Source of the DNA: JAFLCM01 sp046154665
GTDB taxonomy: Bacteria > Planctomycetota > Phycisphaerae > Phycisphaerales > UBA1924
DNA length: 64,000 nt
Assembly: GCA_046154665.1 (NCBI GenBank)
Contig: JBJXFG010000104.1
Span: 1 to 64,000, forward strand
Reading direction: 5' to 3'
The notes beneath the pieces are model-generated. The model made no database searches. It was not told the origin of the DNA and saw only the letters and a list, made by a program, of their open reading frames with translations. A program made the translations under genes and the position numbers. Below are positions 30,551-39,673 of this stretch, piece after piece; the stretch's first letter is position 1; each line of letters opens with the position of its first letter.

Positions 30551-30913
30551 TCACCCGTTCTGAGGGTTGAAACTCGGTGCAAAGCTGTTCACCACAAGGG
30601 CCGCCGCCTGGCCGACGCTCTGGAACGTGGTCACCGCCTGGGTCACGATGTTCTGCGCGTCCGCGATGGCATCCTTGTACTTCGTGTCACCCGACTCCAC
30701 ATACTGCGCCATCAGCACGCCCACCGCGGTGGCGCCGATCGTGCTCACGTTCCGCAGGTTGTCGGCCGCGTCCTGCACCGCCATCGCCGCCGACTGCGCG
30801 ATCGACTGATACGCCTTCCCGGCACCCGCCGCCTTCAGCATGTCAGGCTCGAGCGTGCTCTTGCGGAGCAACTCGAGCGTCGCGGCGATCTGGGGGTTGA
30901 CAACATCGCTCAT
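30551..30913 (-). CDS. Small helical R-body-locus protein (AGKAYQS family, copy 1)
   Basis: 120-aa helical protein without signal peptide. Core signature GAGKAYQSIAQSAAMAVQDA (residues ~30-49) is shared almost intact with 39830-40171 (GAGKAYQSVAQSCAITVQDG), including following 'D-L-R-x-I-x-T/S-I-x-A-T-A-x-G' spacing and a C-terminal hydrophobic segment (VTTFQSVGQAAALVVNSF). The Ala-rich amphipathic character resembles RebB subunits, so it may be a divergent R-body structural or assembly component. It lies between the proline-rich Reb and the DUF4157 gene. No known name assigned. Confidence 0.8.
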   Translation of the reverse strand: MSDVVNPQIAATLELLRKSTLEPDMLKAAGAGKAYQSIAQSAAMAVQDAADNLRNVSTIGATAVGVLMAQYVESGDTKYKDAIADAQNIVTQAVTTFQSVGQAAALVVNSFAPSFNPQNG

Positions 30914-31003
30914 GGGGAATCCTCATTCAGGTCGGGAGCCAACTCGGGTCCGAGGTGCTCGCTCGGGCATCTGTCGAACGATCGTGCCGCGCTGCCGCGG
31001 CGA

Positions 31004-31561
31004 TCAGCCGTGCGCCGCGGGGGGCGTGGGGGGCGCGGGGGGTCCGGGGGGCGCGGGTGGTGCGGGAGCCAGGGGCGGGTGCGGGATGGGAGGCGGCACA
31101 TGCGGCGGTTGCAACTTCTGCTGCGCGTCGGTCACTTGCTGGGAAATCTGCTGAAGACCGGAAGCGGCGAAACTCGCGCCAGCCGAAACAAGGCTCGCGT
31201 CGCTGGTGAACTTGCTCACCGCCGCCTGCGCCGTGCTCAGGTCCTGCGCCAGCACCGCCGACGCATCCGCCGCCGGCGGAGGCTTCGGACTCGGCGGCGG
31301 CGCGGGGGGAGACGGTGCCGGCGCCGGCGGCGGCCCGAACGCTTTGAGAATCCGCGCGCACGTCGCCGTGGTCGCCGCCGAACTCACCATCTGCATGTTC
31401 CGCTGGTTGCTCACGGCGTTGTGCATCGCCATCCCCAGCGTCTCGGCCATCACCGAGTCGAGGATTCCCATCGACTGGGCGGCGCCGACGCCGATGACCG
31501 CCGCCTGGGTCTGGCTCACCGCGTCGGTGATCTGCGAGTTCACGGTGCCGTCATACGTCAT
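31004..31561 (-). CDS. RebB-like R-body protein with proline-rich extensions
   Basis: 185-aa protein. AAGGAG precedes ATG 31561 by 6 bases. Residues 1-~70 are RebB-like (NSQITDAVSQTQAAVIGVGA, then MAMHNAVSNQRNMQMVSSAA). It then departs from the family: a proline-rich linker (PPAPAPSPPAPPPSPKPPPA), a second helical block (AQDLSTAQAAVSKFTSDASL), and a C-terminal poly-Pro tail (PPHVPPPIPHPPLAPAPPAP). Ordinary RebB proteins are about 75-110 residues, so this is a fusion. The tail could bind partners or cap ribbon growth. Third-last structural gene position in the leftward operon. Confidence 0.85.
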   Translation of the reverse strand: MTYDGTVNSQITDAVSQTQAAVIGVGAAQSMGILDSVMAETLGMAMHNAVSNQRNMQMVSSAATTATCARILKAFGPPPAPAPSPPAPPPSPKPPPAADASAVLAQDLSTAQAAVSKFTSDASLVSAGASFAASGLQQISQQVTDAQQKLQPPHVPPPIPHPPLAPAPPAPPGPPAPPTPPAAHG

Positions 31562-31613
31562 CGAATGCTCCTTTGGCTCTTGTTCTCGGCGCTCGCGGCC
31601 GGGCTCGGCTCGG

Positions 31614-31847
31614 CTAGGCGGTCGCCTTGGTGATGATCCAGGCACACGTGACTGCGGTGTTCGTCACCAGAATCGGCTGCATCGCCTGCTGGCAGCGGGC
31701 CGCGTTCAGCATCACGATCCCCATCGAGTCGGCCATCGTCGCGTAGGTCGTCGCCATCGCCGCCGATGGAGCGGCCCCGATCGACGCCGTCGTGCCGATG
31801 GCCACCGTCTCGACCACCGCGGGATTGACTTCGTCGGGTCCGGGCAT
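31614..31847 (-). CDS. Divergent RebB-like subunit
   Basis: 77-aa protein; start at MPGPDEVNPAVVETVAIG since the upstream codons show no conservation. It keeps the RebB pattern of two helices (VNPAVVETVAIGTTASIGAA; MADSMGIVMLNAARCQQAM) but the N-terminal NNQITD signature is replaced by VNPAVVE, and it has cysteines in the second helix and near the C-terminus (TCAWIITKATA). It lies between full RebB genes and the proline-rich Reb. Family membership is by pattern, less certain than its neighbours. Confidence 0.7.
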   Translation of the reverse strand: MPGPDEVNPAVVETVAIGTTASIGAAPSAAMATTYATMADSMGIVMLNAARCQQAMQPILVTNTAVTCAWIITKATA

Positions 31848-31940
31848 GGTCGACGCTGGCTCTCCGCAACGAGACACGAAACCCTGCTTCCGGGCCTTTC
31901 GCTCACCCGCTCGGAGATGCACACATCCGAAGAGAACGGC

Positions 31941-32213
31941 TCACGACGAGTTCCCGACCCCTGGCGCCGCTCTCCCACCCGCGCCTGTTCCGAGCGAGAG
32001 CAGGAGAGCGACGCTCATGGTCGTCGCCGCCTGGGAGACCTGGTTCATCTGCTGCTGCGCGAGGGCGGCGTTGTGGGCCGCGTTCGCCAGCGACTGCGCG
32101 CTCGCCTGGTACAGAAGGCCCATCGCCACCGCGGGCGACGCCCCGAGGTTCATGACGTTGGCCTGCGTCACCGCGTCCGTGATCATGTTGTTGACGGACG
32201 TGGGGAACGCCAT
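31941..32213 (-). CDS. rebB: RebB family R-body protein (copy 1)
   Basis: 90-aa R-body subunit of the RebB ('killing trait') family. Signature MAFPTSVNNMITDAVTQANV, then a short hydrophobic turn and helix LLYQASAQSLANAAHNAALA, then QAATTMSVALLLSL. In known systems such proteins polymerise into coiled ribbons that extend on acidification and rupture membranes. C-terminal Gly/Ala tail differs between copies. Part of a run of leftward reb genes; spacing to the next upstream reb is 54 bases. No strong Shine-Dalgarno is visible for this copy. Confidence 0.93.
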   Translation of the reverse strand: MAFPTSVNNMITDAVTQANVMNLGASPAVAMGLLYQASAQSLANAAHNAALAQQQMNQVSQAATTMSVALLLSLGTGAGGRAAPGVGNSS

Positions 32214-32267
32214 GGATTAGCGGCTCACAAGGGGGCAGATGCTCAGACTCCCGATGCGGCTGCCGGC

Positions 32268-32552
32268 TCAGAGCCCGGCCACCTTCGAAGACAGGATCGC
32301 CTTGGTCGCCATGCCGGCCGACGCGGTGTCGAGCGACAGCAGTGTCGCCACGCCCATCGTCGTCGCCGTCTGGGCCGTGACCGCCGCCTGCTGCGACATC
32401 AGCGTCGCGTTGTGCGCCGCATTGCCCAGCGCCTGGCCGGTCGCTTGATACAGGTTGCCCATCGCCATCGCGGGCGCGTCGCCCAGAACCTTGACGTTGG
32501 CCTGCGTCACCGAGTCGGTGATCTGATTGTTGACTGAGGTCGGGAATGCCAT
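32268..32552 (-). CDS. rebB: RebB family R-body protein (copy 2)
   Basis: 94-aa RebB subunit with signature MAFPTSVNNQITDSVTQANV and MGNLYQATGQALGNAAHNAT; GAGAGG precedes the start. It is most similar to copy 3 (32679-32948): the two differ at few positions in the first 70 residues, pointing to recent tandem duplication. The C-terminus (ATKAILSSKVAGL) extends five residues beyond copy 3. Confidence 0.95.
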   Translation of the reverse strand: MAFPTSVNNQITDSVTQANVKVLGDAPAMAMGNLYQATGQALGNAAHNATLMSQQAAVTAQTATTMGVATLLSLDTASAGMATKAILSSKVAGL

Positions 32553-32678
32553 TGTTACCTCTCTTACCCTTGAGGGAGATCCCCGCGAGCGGGAAAGTGA
32601 CCTCGGCGTCGCGCGGGTATCAACGCCGAGGGAACGGGGAACACGCGGAGCTCACGGTGCAACTCCGCTTGACTGGAC

Positions 32679-32948
32679 TTACGAAGACAAGACGGCCTGG
32701 GTCGCCTTGCCGGCGGCGGCGGTGTCGAGCGCGAGAAGCACCGCCACGCCCATCGTCGTCGCCGCCTGCGCGGTGACCGACGCCTGCTGGGTCATCAGCG
32801 TCGCGTTGTGCGCCGCGTTGCCCAGAGCCTGGGCCGTCGCCTGGTACAGGTTGCCCATCGCCACCGCGGGAGCGGCACCCAGCACCTCGACATTGGCCTG
32901 CGTCACCGAATCGGTGATCTGATCGTTGACGGACGTCGGAAATGCCAT
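32679..32948 (-). CDS. rebB: RebB family R-body protein (copy 3, first gene of operon)
   Basis: 89-aa RebB subunit: MAFPTSVNDQITDSVTQANV, MGNLYQATAQALGNAAHNAT, then ATTMGVAVLLALDTAAAGKA. AGGAG lies nine bases before the ATG. It is the promoter-proximal gene of the leftward reb operon, facing the divergent regulator gene across ~610 bases. Order of transcription is copy 3, copy 2, copy 1, divergent Reb, proline-rich Reb, AGKAYQS protein, DUF4157 protein, coiled-coil protein. Confidence 0.95.
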   Translation of the reverse strand: MAFPTSVNDQITDSVTQANVEVLGAAPAVAMGNLYQATAQALGNAAHNATLMTQQASVTAQAATTMGVAVLLALDTAAAGKATQAVLSS

Positions 32949-33561
32949 GGGATGCTTCTCCTAATAAACGATGCAACGCGAAGCGAGCCACGGGAGTGCG
33001 CCGCCGCGATGCGGGTCAGGAATCCTGGAAAATGACACAGAACTGAGTCATGAGAGCGCGGACGAGCGAGCGGAACGGACGCACTCGCAGCGAGAGAACG
33101 ACGGAATCACGAAACCCGACGAACCGAGAAGGCCAACCATCAGAGCGACATGGACGAACTGATGTGCGCTTCGCTGTGGCCTGAACGCAGCGGATTTCAC
33201 ATAAACAAAACAGGGCGAAAGTGAGCCAAGAAATCTTCACGGAACAACAAGGCTTCGACCGAGATCACCTAACACCGCCTCAGCATAGGCGGGCGCGCGA
33301 TATCGAGATTGGTCTGTTGTGTCGCTGCGTGTGGCCTCTTCGCGCATTGTGTTGGACGAGGCTGCCCCAGTTGTCGTGGGCTGCGATTGATCGATGTGCA
33401 CGTCGGCCCAAGTCCGCGGGCCGCCCAGTGGCTTACCGTGCTCGCGGCGACGCCGGCACGCCAGCAGTCGTTCTGCCTTGCCCGAGCGTGCGCAATCGCG
33501 GCCAGACCCAGCGGGCGAACCCGCATCCGACGTACACGTTTCTGCATGGGAGTTTGGACCG
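32949..33561. other. Divergent control region of the R-body locus
   Basis: 613 bases between the leftward reb operon and the rightward regulator. The part 33000-33260 is clearly lower in GC than the surroundings, with A-rich runs (CATAAACAAAACAGGGCG, 33201-33218), as expected for promoters. No clear -24/-12 or -35/-10 pair stands out. It is the likely binding site of the AraC-type regulator. No gene is supported. Confidence 0.55.
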
Positions 33562-35334
33562 ATGCACAGTCTCTCGACGCCGCGCGTCAGCGCCCCCGCC
33601 GCGGCTTCCGTGCGCCGCTCGATTCGGATCGAGCCGCCCGCGCCCACCGCCCCGCGTGCATCAGCGAAGCCCAAGCCCGGGCCCGATGAACCGGACCTCG
33701 CCCAAGCCTTGGAACGCATCGCCGAACGAGCCGCCGCAATCGCCGGTGCCGCGAGCGCGAGCTGCGAGCTCGCGCAAACTCCCGCTCGAACACGATCACG
33801 ACCGGCTCCCCTCGCTCCATCAGCCCTGAGCTCGGAGACGGCTGGCCCGCGCCGAAGCGGCTTCGGTACGACCACGCTCACCGAGAACGCGGCACCGCGC
33901 ACCGACCAATCCGACGAGGTTCTCCGTGTGCCCGTCGGCACGCCGGGCGTTCACCGTGCTGTTCTGTGCATCCGCGGCCTCTCGAAGCGGCTCAGCGAAG
34001 CCGACCACGCCGCTCTCGCCGCTCTCGCCGAAGAAGCCGACCTGGCCATCGGTCGCGCCGAGATGTGGGATCGCTCCAAGGCGATCCTCAGAGCGCCCAT
34101 GACTTTCGTCGGATCCAGCGCCGAGCTTCGACATCTCGAGCGTGACATCGCCGTGGTCGCCGCGTCTCATCTCCCCGTCACCATCGCCGCCGAGCACGGA
34201 ACCGAGGCCGCGCTCACCGCCTTCGCCGTCCACGCACGCGGCCCCCGCGCCCACGGCCCTTTCGTCGAGATCACAGACGCCGCGGAAACCCCCGACCAGT
34301 TCGCAACCAAAGTTGAAGACGCCCTGGCACGAGCCCGCGCCGGCACGCTCGTCATCCACAGCATGGACGCACTCGGCGGCCTTCACGCTCGCGTCCTCGG
34401 GGCCCGACTGCGCCGCGAAGAACTGCCGAGTTCCTCGTCCGCCACAGCAACCGACTCGGATACCAGCGTCAGACTCATCGGCATCATGACCCGTTGGTTC
34501 GACGACCTGCCAGAGATCGACGGCCACCTCAGGCCGCTCGTCGGCGTCTTCGATTTCCTCCGCCTCAAAGTCCCGCCCGTTCGCCTCCGACGCGGAGACG
34601 TCCCGATCCTTCTGGCCCACTTCGCGCGACGCCACGGCGGCTTGTTCGAGCAGTTCACCCCGGACGCCGTGCGCGTGCTCGAAGCCTATCACTGGCCCGG
34701 AAACGCCGCGGAGGTCGAGCGCGTCGCCGCCCGACTGGTCGTGACTTCTCGCGGCCAACCCATCGGCACCGACCGCCTCCTCGGCCTTGCTCGCGTCATC
34801 ACCGGCCCGCCCATCTGGCCCGAGACCGCCCCGCGCTCAGCCGCTTCGCCCGACATTCAGACACGCGACGCGGCAACGATGAAGACGCTACCCAGGCCAG
34901 CCCAAGAACCATCCCAACCCCCTGCCCTCCACATCCCGGACGCGCCAGCCAAGCGAGCCGACAGTCTGGCCCGCCGACTCCTCCGCGGCGAGACGGACCA
35001 CACGCTGCACCCAAGCCTGCTCCGCGCTCTCACCTGGGCCCGCGTCCACGCCCACGAAGACATCAGCTCCGCACAGATCGCCCGTGTCGCCTGCGTCAGC
35101 GCCTCGCACTTCGCCCACCTGTGCAAACGGCTCCTCGGCACCACTTTCCGCAACTTCCTCACCGAACTCCGCGTCGAAAAGGCCAAGGACATCCTCGCCG
35201 CAGACCCGCACCGGCGCATCACCGAGATCGCCATGGACGTCGGCTTCGGCGACCTCAGCCACTTCATCAAGAGCTTCAAACGCATCGTCGGAGTCAGCCC
35301 GCGCGAGTACCGCCAACGCCGCCTCGACCCCTGA
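33562..35334 (+). CDS. AraC-type regulator fused to a degenerate sigma-54-activator AAA+ domain
   Basis: 590-aa predicted transcription factor. Start at MHSLSTPRVSAP (GGGAG upstream) rather than an earlier in-frame ATG. Residues 1-160 are low complexity followed by a possible GAF-like segment. Residues ~170-415 resemble the AAA+ domain of enhancer-binding proteins: PFVEIT after the P-loop position, LVIHSMDALGGLHARVLGARL at Walker B, PPVRLRRGDVPILLAHFARR and YHWPGNAAEVERVA. The P-loop is destroyed (AEHGTEAA, residues 210-217, no Gly-Lys), Walker B lacks Asp-Glu, and the GAFTGA loop is absent, so ATP hydrolysis is unlikely. Residues ~485-590 are an AraC HTH pair (ISSAQIARVACVSASHFAHL; ITEIAMDVGFGDLSHFIKSF). 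Likely controls the flanking reb genes. Confidence 0.9.
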   Translation: MHSLSTPRVSAPAAASVRRSIRIEPPAPTAPRASAKPKPGPDEPDLAQALERIAERAAAIAGAASASCELAQTPARTRSRPAPLAPSALSSETAGPRRSGFGTTTLTENAAPRTDQSDEVLRVPVGTPGVHRAVLCIRGLSKRLSEADHAALAALAEEADLAIGRAEMWDRSKAILRAPMTFVGSSAELRHLERDIAVVAASHLPVTIAAEHGTEAALTAFAVHARGPRAHGPFVEITDAAETPDQFATKVEDALARARAGTLVIHSMDALGGLHARVLGARLRREELPSSSSATATDSDTSVRLIGIMTRWFDDLPEIDGHLRPLVGVFDFLRLKVPPVRLRRGDVPILLAHFARRHGGLFEQFTPDAVRVLEAYHWPGNAAEVERVAARLVVTSRGQPIGTDRLLGLARVITGPPIWPETAPRSAASPDIQTRDAATMKTLPRPAQEPSQPPALHIPDAPAKRADSLARRLLRGETDHTLHPSLLRALTWARVHAHEDISSAQIARVACVSASHFAHLCKRLLGTTFRNFLTELRVEKAKDILAADPHRRITEIAMDVGFGDLSHFIKSFKRIVGVSPREYRQRRLDP

Positions 35335-35373
35335 CCCTCACGCCGACCTTGATTCGCTCAGCTCGGCCCGAAC

Positions 35374-38300
35374 TCACGGCTGCAGGAAGTCCTTGATGCC
35401 GGTCAGACGCTTCACATTACTCGTGTTGCCGATGAACTTCAGCATTTCGACAAACGCGCCCGGCGCCGATCCGTTCACCGCCCCGATCATTTCCGCCGGT
35501 GTGCGCCGCAGCGGGTTCACCGATCCCGTCACCGGTGCCAGTGTCATCAGCGATTCATCGACGATCATCTGACCGGTTTCACAGAAGAAGTGCCCGAAAG
35601 GCGACGGGCAAGTCGGCAACATCCCGTCGTACGACGCAATCACGAAACGGTTGGCGAAAACCAGGCTCCACAGACTCTCTCCGATCCCCCCAAGCGGCGT
35701 AAACGGCGGCAGCCCCCCGAGCTGCTCCCGCGCCAGCCCGACATGGAAACGCGGATTCGTCAGTAGATCCACCAGCCGGAGTTTGAGCGCGGCAACCGAC
35801 TGCGCAATCCGCTGTCGATCCGAAAGCGTGGTCCGCAGCACCGGTGCCAGCACCGCGCCGTCGGCGGGTGAGATCCACGCTTCCCGAGCAATCTTCTGCA
35901 GTTCGGCGACGATCCCGTCGTCCCTGGCCAGACCGTCAAGAGCGAGCGCCGCCGCGATCCGAGGCAGGCACCGGATGAACGAGATCGTCTCAGGGATCGC
36001 CAGCGGCTGCCGCAGCCAGTCGATGATCTGCTCGGGGCTCGCGGCCGTGACCGCCGACCACCGCGATTCACCGGTGATCGCACGCGTCCGCTGCCGCAAC
36101 AACGCGTAGATCCCGTCGTCGAGCATCGGAACGTCGCGGCCCACAAGCGCGTCCTCCAGCCGTGACCACGCCGCCGTATCGATCACCGGCGCCACCGCGC
36201 GCCCGGCGTCGTACAGCGTGCACCAAACCTGCCCATCGCTCGCCGCCGCCAGCCGCACGCAGTTCAGGAACGACGCTGACTGCGGGAAGTCGAGCACCAG
36301 ACGCCGAGCAGCGAGGCCCGCTTCACCCATCGGCTTCGTCACGAACCGGAGCATGTCTGACGGCTTCCAGTCGGCCGACGAGAACAGTTCGAAGGACCCG
36401 CGGGCCTGGTTCACCACCAACAGGCTCAGGTCGCAACGCGACTTCTGCTGCTTCTTGATGTCGTCAAACACCGACGCCACCACGTGCCCGTTCGCCGGCA
36501 GTTCCAGTTCGAAGGCGTGAAATGGCACGGTCCCCTTCCCACCAGCGAAGAACATCGGCGGATACTGCGCGCGAGCCCCGCACAAGCGGTCCGTGCTCGA
36601 TAAGGTGAGGAACGACGCGCTTCCCGCAATCAACGCCTCGACCGTCGGGTCCGGCTTCGTCTGGTTCTCGAACTGTGTGAGGATCGCGGCCAGCGCCGAC
36701 GCGGTTCGACCCAGACGCCCACGAACCCCGAACTCGGGGGCCAGCGCCGCCGCACGCCGATACTCGCCAACAAGGAACGCCAGACCCAGGATCGGCTGAC
36801 CCCAGACAAAGCTCAGCGTCGGCCACCCACTTTCGGAGTTCAGCCCCTCGATCGACATCACCAACGGCTGATAGGCCGCACCCCCTTCAAACGGGATCGC
36901 GGAATTCGAGAACACCGCGAGCCGGCTGGGGTCGCTCGCGTCCAGCCAGAACGCGCCGCTGCTCGAGTTCACAAACCGCTCAACCAGCGGGCGTACGATC
37001 GCGATGGCCACCTCCGTCTTTCCATCCGCCGGCTTCAGGTACACCCCGAGTTCCATGACGCACAACGGGTCCAGTTCCGTGGGCCGAGGGAACGACGCGT
37101 ATTCCGCCTGCAAACGCGCCGCGTCCGCACCACGCGCCGCGAGTTGCAACTCAAGTTCCTCCGTCGGAGAGAACACCCCGTCTTCCGCGAGCATACGGAA
37201 GAGCCCGTTCATCGGCGACAGCATGTCCTTCAAGAAGCCCCTCGACCGATCGGCCCAGTGCCGTTCCATCCGATCCGACCAGTACTGCAGGAATCCCACC
37301 GCGTTGATCACCGGCTCCCAGGCCAGCGCCTTGGGTCCGTTGCGAGCCTTCTCGACCGCGATGACCAACGACTGCGGCAGCCGGATCACCCCGCCGTTCG
37401 CGGGGTTGTTCGCGCCGTCAACTCTTGAGCATGTTTTCGCGAAGACCTCGCACGTCTCCGAGAACGCCTTCGCAAACGCCGCCGCCAGCCCGACATCTTC
37501 GCGGAGCCCGTAAGACTCCGAGAACTGCCGCAGCCCGAAGAACAGCAGACGCTGCGCGCACGTGTCGCCCACATCCTGCACGGCGACCACCGCGGCTTCC
37601 AGCGTGTCGGGCAGCGCCTGAACCGCGGCCTTGACGAGCCCTTGAATGTCCGGCCCGGTCGCCAGCACCTGCCACAGCCGCTCGATCCGCGTCGGCGCCT
37701 TGTCCGCCGAGTGCGATACCTCCGACGTGACCTCACGCAGGATCGTCAAGTACTCTTCAACGTAATAGCCACCGCCCGGCACCGGCGGCCAGTCCTTCAT
37801 CGTCAGAATACCCCCTTCACCGGACAGATGAGCCCACTGCTCCAGAGCCTCGCTCGTGTCAGGCCGCGGGATCGTCACGTCGATCAGTTCGGCCTTGCAC
37901 TCGCCGCCGTGCGCATCGCCCGGGTCCACAGCCCCCAACGGCTCGAGAAACTCCGCCTCCGCCTCAACCGTCGTCAAGGCCTCGACCGATACCTTCGGCA
38001 CAAGAAGATCCTGCTCCAAGTCCCGCGCGTGCAGATGCAGCAGCATGAAGAACTGCTGCTTGTACCGCGCCAAACGCAGCTCCAACTCGTTCTGCACCCG
38101 CCGATACAGCTCGTACCACGCACCCGCCGGCAAGTGCGGGTTGATCAGCACCTGCGTATCCCAGTCCTTCGCCCCCAGCTGCGGCGTCCCGAGGTAGCAG
38201 TACAGCGCCCGCCCGCCCTTCAGAAAGAACCGCGTGTTGCCCGACGGGTCGAGCGCCTTCAGCGCCGCGTCGAGATCCATCAACCGAGTGCGTAGAAAGT

Positions 38301-39198
38301 CGCTCAGCCACGGCCTGCCGGCGTGAAGCAGTTTCGTCAGTTCGCCGCCGCACGCCTGGCGCTCCGAGCTGCTGATCTCAGTTTCGGACTCCAGCGTGAA
38401 CAGGATCAACAGCCGGAAAAGCAGGAACGGCTCAAGCGTGTGCAGCACATGAACCGAGGCCAGCCCGCGAGTCGCTCCCTCAAGGTGCTTCTTCGTCTGC
38501 CGCAGCCCATCGACGCACTTGACGAAGACATCAACCGTGGACACATTCGGCACCATCGACCCGAGGTCCGCGATCAGCTTCAACGCGTCCCGCACCGGCT
38601 TGGTGCTCTCGATCAGCGCCGCCGGCGGATACGCCCCCAACGCGTACTGAAACTCCTCTGCGACGCGCTTCAGCAGCCCGAACGCCGCTCCCAGTCGCTT
38701 CTGCAAGAACGGACGCAGCTTCGCGTCCTTCCCGACCGTGCCCATCTCCACCGCGCGGTTGAACGCTTTCGCCGCCTCATCGATTTCCGCCCCCGCCCGC
38801 TCGAGAATGTCGGCGGGAAATCTCGCCGTCCCCATCACCCCGTCGTCCGGCGCCCCGAGAATCGCCGGCGGATCCTCCACCGGCTGAAAGAACCCCGCCA
38901 GGGACCCATACTCCAACCACCACTTCTGATCCGCGTCGGCCACGCCCCGAGCCGCATCCAGCACGATCGCCCGGTACCCCGACTCCAACGGCTGCATCGG
39001 GTGGATCGACGCCCCGCCCCACATCCGAGATTCGTCCCGCTGCTCCGCCAGCACTAGGCGACGCCCCGGCGTCGTGCAAGCCTTCGCACCCAACAGCCCC
39101 AGCAACGCCGCAGGCGTCAGGTCTCGACGGGGATCCCGGATCACTCGGACTTTGCGTGCGCTGTATCTCATGCGGGCTCGCAGTCGTGGATCAATCAC
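35374..39198 (-). CDS. Very large protein with nucleotidyltransferase-like motif in the R-body locus
   Basis: 1274-aa protein, no signal peptide; GTG at 39198 is used, and ATG at 39171 (MRYSARKVRV) is an alternative. The N-terminal ~300 residues include a helical region (KLRPFLQKRLGAAFGLLKR). Residues 327-347 read KGGRALYCYLG followed by KDWDTQV (G328-G329, D345, D347), and IDVTIP supplies D440. Together these fit the polymerase-beta-type nucleotidyltransferase pattern hG[GS]...[DE]h[DE] with a third acidic strand, as in AbiEii/MNT-like toxins. Residues 450-1274 are unrecognised, with repeated Leu-rich helices and beta stretches. It ends 39 bases from the convergent regulator stop and is divergent from reb copy 4. 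A toxin or cargo enzyme is possible but unproven. Confidence 0.75.
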   Translation of the reverse strand: MIDPRLRARMRYSARKVRVIRDPRRDLTPAALLGLLGAKACTTPGRRLVLAEQRDESRMWGGASIHPMQPLESGYRAIVLDAARGVADADQKWWLEYGSLAGFFQPVEDPPAILGAPDDGVMGTARFPADILERAGAEIDEAAKAFNRAVEMGTVGKDAKLRPFLQKRLGAAFGLLKRVAEEFQYALGAYPPAALIESTKPVRDALKLIADLGSMVPNVSTVDVFVKCVDGLRQTKKHLEGATRGLASVHVLHTLEPFLLFRLLILFTLESETEISSSERQACGGELTKLLHAGRPWLSDFLRTRLMDLDAALKALDPSGNTRFFLKGGRALYCYLGTPQLGAKDWDTQVLINPHLPAGAWYELYRRVQNELELRLARYKQQFFMLLHLHARDLEQDLLVPKVSVEALTTVEAEAEFLEPLGAVDPGDAHGGECKAELIDVTIPRPDTSEALEQWAHLSGEGGILTMKDWPPVPGGGYYVEEYLTILREVTSEVSHSADKAPTRIERLWQVLATGPDIQGLVKAAVQALPDTLEAAVVAVQDVGDTCAQRLLFFGLRQFSESYGLREDVGLAAAFAKAFSETCEVFAKTCSRVDGANNPANGGVIRLPQSLVIAVEKARNGPKALAWEPVINAVGFLQYWSDRMERHWADRSRGFLKDMLSPMNGLFRMLAEDGVFSPTEELELQLAARGADAARLQAEYASFPRPTELDPLCVMELGVYLKPADGKTEVAIAIVRPLVERFVNSSSGAFWLDASDPSRLAVFSNSAIPFEGGAAYQPLVMSIEGLNSESGWPTLSFVWGQPILGLAFLVGEYRRAAALAPEFGVRGRLGRTASALAAILTQFENQTKPDPTVEALIAGSASFLTLSSTDRLCGARAQYPPMFFAGGKGTVPFHAFELELPANGHVVASVFDDIKKQQKSRCDLSLLVVNQARGSFELFSSADWKPSDMLRFVTKPMGEAGLAARRLVLDFPQSASFLNCVRLAAASDGQVWCTLYDAGRAVAPVIDTAAWSRLEDALVGRDVPMLDDGIYALLRQRTRAITGESRWSAVTAASPEQIIDWLRQPLAIPETISFIRCLPRIAAALALDGLARDDGIVAELQKIAREAWISPADGAVLAPVLRTTLSDRQRIAQSVAALKLRLVDLLTNPRFHVGLAREQLGGLPPFTPLGGIGESLWSLVFANRFVIASYDGMLPTCPSPFGHFFCETGQMIVDESLMTLAPVTGSVNPLRRTPAEMIGAVNGSAPGAFVEMLKFIGNTSNVKRLTGIKDFLQP

Positions 39199-39442
39199 GG
39201 CTCATGCCGGCGGACGCCACCGGCCACGCCGCCTCGCCACCAACTCTCGACGATGCGAGCCCCGCTGTCTTGGCCGAGGCTGCCCGGTCCGAGTCTGCCG
39301 CGGTGAAAGTTGGTCCAGTCTGCTGCTGCTCCTGCGATTCTGATGAACTTTGAGGCCGTCGCCACGACCCAGCACCAAACCGCCGCCACGGGCCGATAAA
39401 GTCGAGCAACGCTCGATACCACGCATCAAGGAGGATCGCACC
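39199..39442. other. Divergent promoter region, NTase-like protein / rebB copy 4
   Basis: 244 bases without a gene, including CAAGGAGGATCGCACC directly before rebB copy 4, the strongest ribosome site in the locus. No promoter pair is obvious. Confidence 0.45.
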
Positions 39443-39673
39443 ATGGCCTACCCCACCGCGGTGAACAACCAGATCACCGACGCCATCACCCAGGTGAATC
39501 TGCTGAACATCGGCCTCGCGCCCGGACAGTCCGAGGGGTTGCTCTACCAGGCCACCGCCGCCGCCCTTGCCCAGGCGGCCCACAACGCAACCAACGCCGC
39601 CAACCAATCGAGCATCCTCTTCCAGTCTGTCACCACCACCTGCTCCGCGATCATCGCCAAACTCGCCCCCTAG
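39443..39673 (+). CDS. rebB: RebB family R-body protein (copy 4)
   Basis: 76-aa RebB: MAYPTAVNNQITDAITQVNL, LLYQATAAALAQAAHNATNA, then a Ser/Thr-rich end (LFQSVTTTCSAIIAKLAP). It is the only full RebB on the right arm and is transcribed opposite to copies 1-3. A perfect AAGGAGG site suggests strong translation, as expected of a structural subunit. It heads a rightward operon that continues with the second AGKAYQS protein and the cysteine-protease-like cassettes. Confidence 0.94.
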   Translation: MAYPTAVNNQITDAITQVNLLNIGLAPGQSEGLLYQATAAALAQAAHNATNAANQSSILFQSVTTTCSAIIAKLAP

